Origin: Tillus elongatus
Taxonomy: Eukaryota; Arthropoda; Insecta; Coleoptera; Cleridae
Length of the DNA stretch: 64,000 nt
Direction of reading: 5' to 3'
Assembly: GCA_964006375.1 (NCBI GenBank)
Contig: OZ023262.1
Location: 199,106,778-199,170,777, forward strand
The position numbers were made by a program, and so were the translations under genes. Of this stretch, positions 57,921 to 64,000 are shown one piece after another. The notes below the pieces were generated by a model. The model worked only from the letters and a program-made list of their open reading frames with translations. It made no database searches and was not told where the DNA came from. How positions within the stretch are numbered: position 1 is the stretch's first letter; every line of letters begins with the position of its first letter.

Positions 57921-58625
57921 GTTAAAGTATGTCAGATGACATAAAACTTACACTACAAATCCAATATAATATATAGCCAATATGTACGCTGCAATGCACT
58001 TCGATGTGCAAATCGTGTAAATACACAAATTAAAAATAAATTGCCGTGTGCAACGCATTGCATCTATCAGATGAATGGTAAACCATTTATCAAACATCTT
58101 CAGTTGAAAAAATAAAACAATCTTGTTGAAGATGGCACACAATGATTGCAAATTGCAATATGCCTAGACAAAGGAAGATACTTTCACGTGTGATAGTGCA
58201 AAGCATTCTTGTTTACTTGAACCCACATATCTGATCTATAATGGAATGTCTTATGAATTATATATTCTTGTATAGAATTACCAGCTTATGTAATATTTAA
58301 TGCAAACTAAGATCTATTTTGACGATGAATATAGCAAATTGTGATTTATTATAAATTTACACTATATAAATTGATTAGTGATTATATTAGAGCGTACGAA
58401 GAGATGAAGCAAACATCACTATCAAGGAAATCGTATAGAGTTTAACAATTCTTACTATATCATCACAATCTAAAGGTGATGTCGTTCTGTCGTCGCAACC
58501 ATCATTTTCCGTATCCAGTAGTTCGTAGCTCTCTTCATTTTATTATAACTTCCATTGAGTGAAGATTGGAACCTGTGATGAGCACCGATAAGTACACTTG
58601 GAGAACCCAAATCACCATAACACAT
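57921..58625. other. No recognisable gene
   Basis: AT-rich; the 58560-58620 block (AGTACACTTGGAGAACCCAA) also occurs at 10478-10497, so part is repetitive. Confidence 0.45.
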
Positions 58626-59255
58626 TAAAAAAAGCCTGGACGCAGCAAGTGCGTTATGGTAGTGAATTTTCATAGAAATTATCTGGCACAAAATATTTTA
58701 TTATAACTTTTTTTTCTTGTAACATAAAAATCTAAATTTTGGTGTATAGTTTACTTTTTATATCGTAAACCTACCTACTAAGTTTTATCATACCTTCCTT
58801 ATTTTTTGAGATAAAAATTTTTTTCTAATGAAAACTCAAAATCTTTCCAGAAAACCTTTTCCGATTTTTCTGATTAACGAACTGATCCAAGCCATTTACA
58901 AAAGGAAGGTACGTGCCAAATTTTATCGAAATCGGCCCATTATTTTTTGAGATAAAAAAATTTTTCTAATGAAAACTCAAAATTTTTCCGGAAAACCTCT
59001 TCTGATTTTTCTGATTAACAAACTTGTGCAAGCCATCTATAAAATGAAGGCACATGCCGAATTTTATTAAAATCGGCCTATCACTTTTTGAGATAAAAAT
59101 TTTTTTCGAATAAAAACTCAAAATTTTCTCGGAAAACCTTGTTCGATTTTCCTGACTAACGAACTTATCCCAGTCATTTATAAAATGAAGGTACATGCCA
59201 AATTTTATCAAAATCGGCCGATTATTTTTCGAGTTATCGGTGTGATACATACACA

Positions 59256-59257
<2 letters not shown>

Positions 59258-59314
<57 letters not shown>
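59258..59314. repeat. (TA)n microsatellite
   Basis: Left portion of a tract divided by an insertion; flanked by AATTTATA and TATAAATTG, which are mirror-like. Confidence 0.95.
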
Positions 59315-59317
<3 letters not shown>

Positions 59318-59742
59318 TGTGGGAAAGCCGTCAGTTGCAAAATAAAACTCTTTATTATATGCCGAGCTTTCAGAAAAAAAAATCCATTCTCAAGGCTACA
59401 ACATGGAAATAAAAAGTTTACAATTTACATAGGAAAAATATAAAAGTTTAAATTACTTACAAATAACGTGAGTTTTACTAAACTAATTATTCAATAACAA
59501 ACATGAAAAAGCCTTTTTATAAATTTGAGTGAAGTCGAAAAGTGCCAAATTGACATATAAAGCTAACTATTGTCTAATTGAATTTGTTTTTTGTTTTTGT
59601 CTAGGAAATATAAATAGGGGTAGTAATTTCTAAAATTATTATCTTTCTTTGAGTCGTTAAAAGTAATTTCAAATTATTCTAAACACATTCTTTTATTACT
59701 TAAGGTTTCACAGTGTAAAATAGAAACATTAAAACCTAATAC

Positions 59743-59745
<3 letters not shown>
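59315..59745. mobile_element. Unidentified insertion in a (TA)n tract
   Basis: 430 bp beginning AATTGTGGGAAAGCCGTC and ending CCTAATACTAAATA, bounded on both sides by TA repeats. ATGCCGAGCTTTCAG and TCTCAAGGCTACAACATG suggest a Penelope-type untranslated end, but this is not certain. Confidence 0.5.
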
Positions 59746-59804
<59 letters not shown>

Positions 59805-59809
59805 TATAT
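59746..59809. repeat. (TA)n microsatellite
   Basis: Right portion of the divided tract; ends TATGCATATATA. Confidence 0.95.
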
Positions 59810-59935
59810 AAATTGTAACTGACCCCGGATATGCGTTCTAGGGGTCCTGGTTCGCGCTCAGTCGCAAAAATTTTTTCAAAATTCTAAAGTCGGGATCTCT
59901 CCATTAGTGAATTTTTTCTACGAAAATTCACTGAA

Positions 59936-60176
59936 ACCTAAGAAAGTTAGCCTCATCAGAGGATGAATAATTCTAAATCTGTTACATCTACAGCTCTGCT
60001 TATATTCTTGCGCTGGTAATCGGTCCATAACGATAGAGGGTGGTCCAACAACACAAAAATTAACAAATTATTTTATTATCTATTTGAGATGCTTCTGCCG
60101 GTCTTTCTTGTGAAGCGATCTATCAACCGACTTACCATAGGCGGCGGTGCGAAGTTCGTACACTTTTTAGCAACTC

Positions 60177-60179
<3 letters not shown>
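59936..60179 (-). repeat. Penelope-type 3' region
   Basis: GTTAGCCTCATCAGAGGATG (59945-59964) matches 10527-10546 next to another Penelope copy. The remainder up to the TA tract has no gene; the short open frame on the minus strand (60179-60076) is not recognised. Confidence 0.45.

Positions 60180-60271
<92 letters not shown>
60180..60271. repeat. (TA)n microsatellite at the end of Penelope coding sequence
   Basis: About 92 bp; the Penelope endonuclease reading frame runs straight into it on the minus strand. Confidence 0.95.
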
Positions 60272-60272
<1 letters not shown>

Positions 60273-61005
60273 TTTCGAAAGCGCCTAGCTGTCCTGGATG
60301 TCTAACATTTTTAAACAATTTCAGATTATCCCTATTTACGTGGTGATTATTATCCCAAATATGCCAGGCAATGGAAGATTTTTCTATAGTACCGTATCTT
60401 AATTGTGCTAAATGTTCATTAAAGAGAATTTCAATAGATCTTTTTGTTTGTCTGACGTATTTGAAATCACAGTCTTTACAACTTATTTCATAAATTCGCG
60501 ACAATTTAGCTCTACTATCCTTGCTTTTGTGTTGCCTAACAAGGTTTTTAAAGTGATTTTGTCGAAAATGTTGGCTCTTTTAAAAATGCTATTTAGACTC
60601 CTCGTTATTCTTGGTTCAAATGGTAAGCAAACAAAGTTTTTTTCGGCCTTTTCTCTTCTAAAAGTCGTTGATTCCGTTAATTTTTTCTCTGTTTTCTGTT
60701 TGTTAATTAATTTCTCCACTAGGCAACCAGGGTATGCGTTATATTCGGCCACGTTCTTAATATATCCCAATTCTTTGTTATATCTATTTTCATTTAAAGG
60801 AAAATTAATTAACCCGTTACTAAACAAATTCAGACTGGTCATTTTTTGTGCGCACATATGATGTGAGCCATAGCGGTGGTTTCATTCCTATGGATCTCGA
60901 ATTGTAAAGTGTCTTTATTGTTGATAACTAGTAGATCTAGAAAGGGTAATTTATTATTCATTTCTAATTCGTGGGTAAATTTTAACAAGTTTTTCAGTAA
61001 CAAAT
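60272..61005 (-). pseudogene. Penelope-like element: RT C-terminus, linker and GIY-YIG endonuclease
   Basis: Minus strand. First comes the end of the RT domain near 60990-60880 (a FTHELEMNNKLPFLDLLV-type segment). A 124-residue open linker follows (60857-60483) with YNAYPGCLVEKLINKQK. Then the endonuclease begins: IYEISCKDCDFKYVRQTKRS, with the expected GIY-YIG Tyr-Val-Gly changed to Tyr-Val-Arg, then EILFNEHLAQLRYG and NNHHVNRDNLKLFKN, ending at the TA tract. The linker and endonuclease are in different frames, so the copy is defective. EN-containing Penelope-like elements are common in arthropods. Confidence 0.8.
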
Positions 61006-61300
61006 TCAATTGAATTTATTAATAAACTTAAAAATGTTAAGTTGATTGAAGGCGAAGTTTTGATTTCATTTGATGTAACTTCATTGTTTTTTAACGTTCC
61101 CACGAAGCAAACGTTAAAGTATTTAGAAAAATAAATAATATAAATGAAAATTTCTGCAAAGAATTTTTAACATGAACAAATCTTTGTATCAAATAAAATA
61201 TTTTTCAATTCAACAATGAGTTTTTTTAACAAACCCAAGGCACGGCAATGGGCAACCCTCTATCACTACTTATTACGGACCTTTTTATGAGTAGACTTTC
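61006..61300 (+). pseudogene. Penelope-like RT core, plus strand
   Basis: Reads IEGEVLISFDVTSLFFNVPT (near 61045-61105, first catalytic Asp), then with stops to a QGTAMGNPLSLLITDLFMS motif (61235-61293), diagnostic of Penelope RTs. It lies head to head with the minus-strand piece at 60272-61005. Confidence 0.75.
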
Positions 61301-61413
61301 CTTCTAATTTTGCCATTCGCGCTCACTCGTTACGTTGCTTCAGTGGTATTGTAACTTTGATAGCTTGATCAGATCAATAAGCTTTACATTATTTGTTATT
61401 GTACCGCATGTAT

Positions 61414-61480
<67 letters not shown>

Positions 61481-61612
61481 TGAGTATATACGTCATGTAT
61501 GTAAAGTATCGTTTATGAAATTTTATTATGAGATTACTTAATTTAAAATTGTTATATATTGCGATAGACAGGGACACACGCTTCATGCCTTAGTGTCTTA
61601 ACTAGGCGTGGG
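61301..61612. mobile_element. Insertion with (TA)n inside Penelope RT
   Basis: Separates two parts of the RT that normally adjoin. Contains (TA)n at 61417-61478 and GATAGACAGGGACACAC (61563-61579), a string also found at 39766-39782 in a LINE 3' region. Confidence 0.5.
61417..61478. repeat. (TA)n microsatellite
   Basis: About 60 bp inside an insertion in the Penelope RT. Confidence 0.95.
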
Positions 61613-61861
61613 TAGATTTGAAACAGATCTTAAAAGTGAAATAAAGTATTTTCCTATAGTATAGTCTCGTTATGTGAATGATATTTGCGCAGTGTTTAAC
61701 ACAAACATTTGCAAAACAGACGTTTCTATTGCCAAATTGAACAATACATTTGATTCTATAAAATTTACCCACGAATTAGAAATTAATCATACATTACCTT
61801 TTCTGGATGAACTAGTTATCAAAAATAAAGACATTTTAGAATTCGATATCCATAGGAAGTA
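61613..61861 (+). pseudogene. Penelope-like RT, catalytic box segment
   Basis: FETDLKSEIKYFPIV, then SRYVNDICAVF where the catalytic box YVDD appears as YVND, then FTHELEINHTLPFLDELVIK. Ends at 61861, where it abuts an R1/LOA-like LINE fragment in the opposite orientation. Confidence 0.75.
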
Positions 61862-64000
61862 AACGGTATGGCGGTTGCTTTATCCGGGCTGACCCCGAGC
61901 TCTTGACCAACCGTTCACCTTTCTACCACAGTGCTGCCTGCATGTGCTTCCACATTGACTGTGTAACCTTTCCTCGGACTATGATGACAATGTCGTCCGC
62001 AAAACCCTGTACCTCATACCCTTCTCCCGAGAGCCATCCAAGCAGGCCGTCCACGACTAGGCACCAGAGCAAAAGAGGTAAAACGCTCCCCTGCGGACAC
62101 CCCGCCGCGACCCCCGCCAGCAGAGTCCCTCCCGCAAGTGAGGTGAACACCGCCGTGTCCCTGAGCATGGGAGCGATCCACCTGCAGCAGGTCTTCTCTC
62201 TTCCACGCACTCTGACAGCTGCCAGAACCGATAAAATGAGGTGTTGCTGAACGCCCCCTTTATGTCTAGGAATGCCCCTAGCACCACCTCCCTGTTCTCC
62301 AGCGTATTCTCCAGTTTCAGCACCAGTTGGTGCAGTGCTGTTTCTGTTGAGACTCCTGCTCTGTATGCATATTTTCCCCAGTGTAGGGGATACGCTTCCA
62401 GTACACCGCCCCTAATGTGCCGGTCAGGTGTCAGTATATGTATACCCTGTTGGAGCATGATGGTTATTATTCTATCAAATGCCGGGAATTTGTATGGCTT
62501 GAAGCTGTTAATGGCCCATCTGATTTTTCTCCAAGTAACCACCTCTTTAGCGACTGCCCAATCCACTCTAGATGCCCGTCTATAAGGCGCCTCTATTTCT
62601 GAGTTTTCCCAGTCCGGAAGTGATTGGTTTATTATGTTACAGCCGGTGAAGTGCGTCTGGAGCAAAACTTCCATTGTTTCCTCCCCCAAGGTTGTCAAGC
62701 CTCAAGTGGGTGTTCTAAGGGAGCCTATGTTGGCCTTAGTGCCCTTGGACAGGATCCTGTGTAGTCGAGCACTGCCGGATGTGTTCTCCACTTCCTCGCA
62801 GTGCCTCCTCCACGACTCCTTTCTGGCGCCCCTCAGTCTTTTGTTATAGTTCGTTAGGGGATGTATATATTCATTCCATGCTCCCGACCTTTTGGCCGTG
62901 TTAAACAGCTTACGAACCTGCGTCCTCCTTTGCCTGATGACGTCGTTTCGCCAAGGGACATTCCTTGTGGCCGACCTCATCTCATTTTCAGGGGGCAGTT
63001 GGCGTTATAGGCCGAAGTGGTCGCGTCTAACACTTGGGCTGCCGTAATCTCGAGGTCTATTGAATTGTCTGTGGTACTCTCAACCCCCGCAGTTCCACTG
63101 CTAGGTTTGCCCTGTAGGCTTCTCAGTCTGCCTTGCGAGGGTCCCGGTACCATACCGTTTGTCTTTCGACTTTGGTGATTTCAACCCGGATGTAACTGTG
63201 GTGTGGGGTACTCACTTCCCCAGACACAGCCCAGTTCTTAACAAAGTCACCCAGAAACTGGGTGGCAACTGTTAGATCTAAAACTTCCTCACACCGTGTT
63301 GTGACGAAGGTCGCTTTATTACCTCTATTCAATGTGTCTAAATTAAATTAAAGAATTGTAAGAGTGACTCTTTCCTAGAGTTTGTGTCCGAGCTTCTTCA
63401 CAGCTAATGGTGCACGTTGGCATCCATGCCGATGATGGTCTGCCATCCACCTGCTCTGCTACCCACCATCAGATGCTCCAATTCCTTGGGTAGAGGAGGG
63501 TCCATGCTGTCCCCTGGCAGATAGGCTGATCCGACAGTAATGTCACTCGGCGCATCCGCACCTCCACATCGGATTTTGATCGTTGCCAGATCCCTGGAAC
63601 AGAAATTCATTAAAGGCAGAAACTCTATCCCTTCCCTGACAAAAATTCAGGCCCTTGGGTTATCGGTGGATCTGCTGTAGATGAGCTTTCCAGCAGCTCC
63701 GCCGCGTCCCTTGATCTCTCCTTTATAGGAGTACGGTTCCTGGATGAAGGCCATATCCGTGTTCCTGAGAGCCATCAGTAGTCCAGCCGTGGTTGCCCTA
63801 CTGTCTTCGAGGTTGACCTGAAGGAACCTAAGTCCCATCAACTCCTGGTTGCTTCCCCAGTGAGCGGAAGCTAACCCTTCCCAGGCCACAAAACGCCTTG
63901 GAGGAGGTTCCTTCCAGGGCTCTGTAAGACGGCTGGTCGATCGAGAAGGCGAGAGTGTCCTTTTTCCTCCGCCTTCCTGCTTAGAACCGACCAGTGTTGT
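61862..64000 (-). pseudogene. R1/LOA-like LINE: endonuclease and RT, minus strand
   Basis: The minus strand starts at or beyond the window edge. The AP-endonuclease begins near 63830 with LRFLQVNLEDSRATTAGLL and AFIQEPYSYKGEIKGRGG (63765-63705), and continues with GSAYLPGDSMDPPLPKELE and IIGMDANVHH (about 63530-63405), an endonuclease motif. A linker with WRKIRWAINSFKPYKFPAFD follows (62540-62480), then the RT with AFLDIKGAFSNTSF (near 62265) and GFADDIVIIVRGK (near 62000). It stops at 61862 inside the segment that 30510-32260 continues. Frameshifts, for example near 63600 and 62230, disable it. 3' truncated. Confidence 0.85.

Larger units (their letters stand above)
58630..59935 (-). repeat. 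(TA)n-core repeat copy, interrupted in the TA tract
   Basis: 58630-59257 holds the inverse 3' terminus (GGACGCAGCAAGTGCGTTAT) and three tandem versions of the right half (about 58800-58945, 58945-59090 and 59090-59240). (TA)n lies at 59258-59314. After 430 bp of unrelated DNA come (TA)n again (59746-59809) and the left end with CCCCGGATATGCG, GCGCTCAGTCGC and the hairpin near 59910-59932. Confidence 0.75.

Overview
This window is a stretch of an AT-rich invertebrate nuclear genome, most likely arthropod. The evidence is relics of R1/LOA-type and CR1/jockey-type LINEs, a Ty3/gypsy element, Penelope-like elements with GIY-YIG endonuclease, a mariner relic, tRNA-derived SINEs, about 18 long (TA)n microsatellites and a Polinton/Maverick-type element. 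I could not recognise any host protein-coding gene, spliced or not. Nearly everything that can be named is mobile DNA, much of it nested. The species call is inference.

The centrepiece is 47330-56822, a structurally complete 9.49-kb Polinton-like (virus-like) element. Its termini are AGTAGATAGT...ACTATCTACT, and both ends are flanked by the same 6-bp target duplication, CAAATT. Between long composite terminal inverted repeats it carries only virion-type and regulatory genes: a candidate double-jelly-roll major capsid protein (-), a candidate penton/minor capsid protein (-), an A32-type packaging ATPase (+), a two-frame structural-type protein (+) and a KilA-N regulator (-). No family-B DNA polymerase, integrase or adenain-type protease is present. 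This looks like a capsid-only derivative that is mobilised in trans. Its arms carry outward-facing tRNA-like A/B boxes, GCGCATGCGC and TGACGTCA sites, and iterated CACCTG/CAGGTG motifs. A 13-bp array of about 34 CAGCTG-containing units precedes the two-frame gene.

Layout. 1-2.3 kb: short repeats, a tRNA-Gly-like site, a GC-rich minisatellite and a decayed CR1-like LINE. 2.6-11.1 kb: a minus-strand gypsy element (3447-10430) interrupted by two copies of a (TA)n-core repeat, a SINE and a LINE 3' tail, flanked by Penelope endonuclease remnants. 11.2-18 kb: more (TA)n-core repeats, long inverted repeats with CACTA/CACTG-like ends, and a minus-strand LINE 3' end. 18-24.6 kb: mostly unrecognised sequence plus a deleted mariner element. 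24.6-28.6 kb: a second copy of the same LINE end, an inverted-repeat transposon inside a (TA)n tract that itself hosts a SINE, and a second foldback copy. 29.8-32.3 kb: the 3' half of an R1/LOA-like LINE with RNase H. 33.3-34.4 kb: a 450-bp tandem duplication plus an inverted partial copy. 35-40.9 kb: an RTE-like LINE split by an LTR-type insertion and by a second LINE. 41-45.3 kb: (TA)n-core repeats, a SINE and a minus-strand LINE RT. 47.3-56.8 kb: the Polinton-like element. 57-64 kb: a SINE, another interrupted (TA)n-core repeat, Penelope fragments in inverted orientation, and the 5' half of the R1/LOA-like LINE on the minus strand.

The (TA)n tracts are not scattered at random. Most lie at one fixed position inside a single repeat family. 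Two of those copies contain other insertions within the TA tract, and two Penelope copies break at the same codon into (TA)n. All family names come from reading protein motifs by eye; no searches were run.
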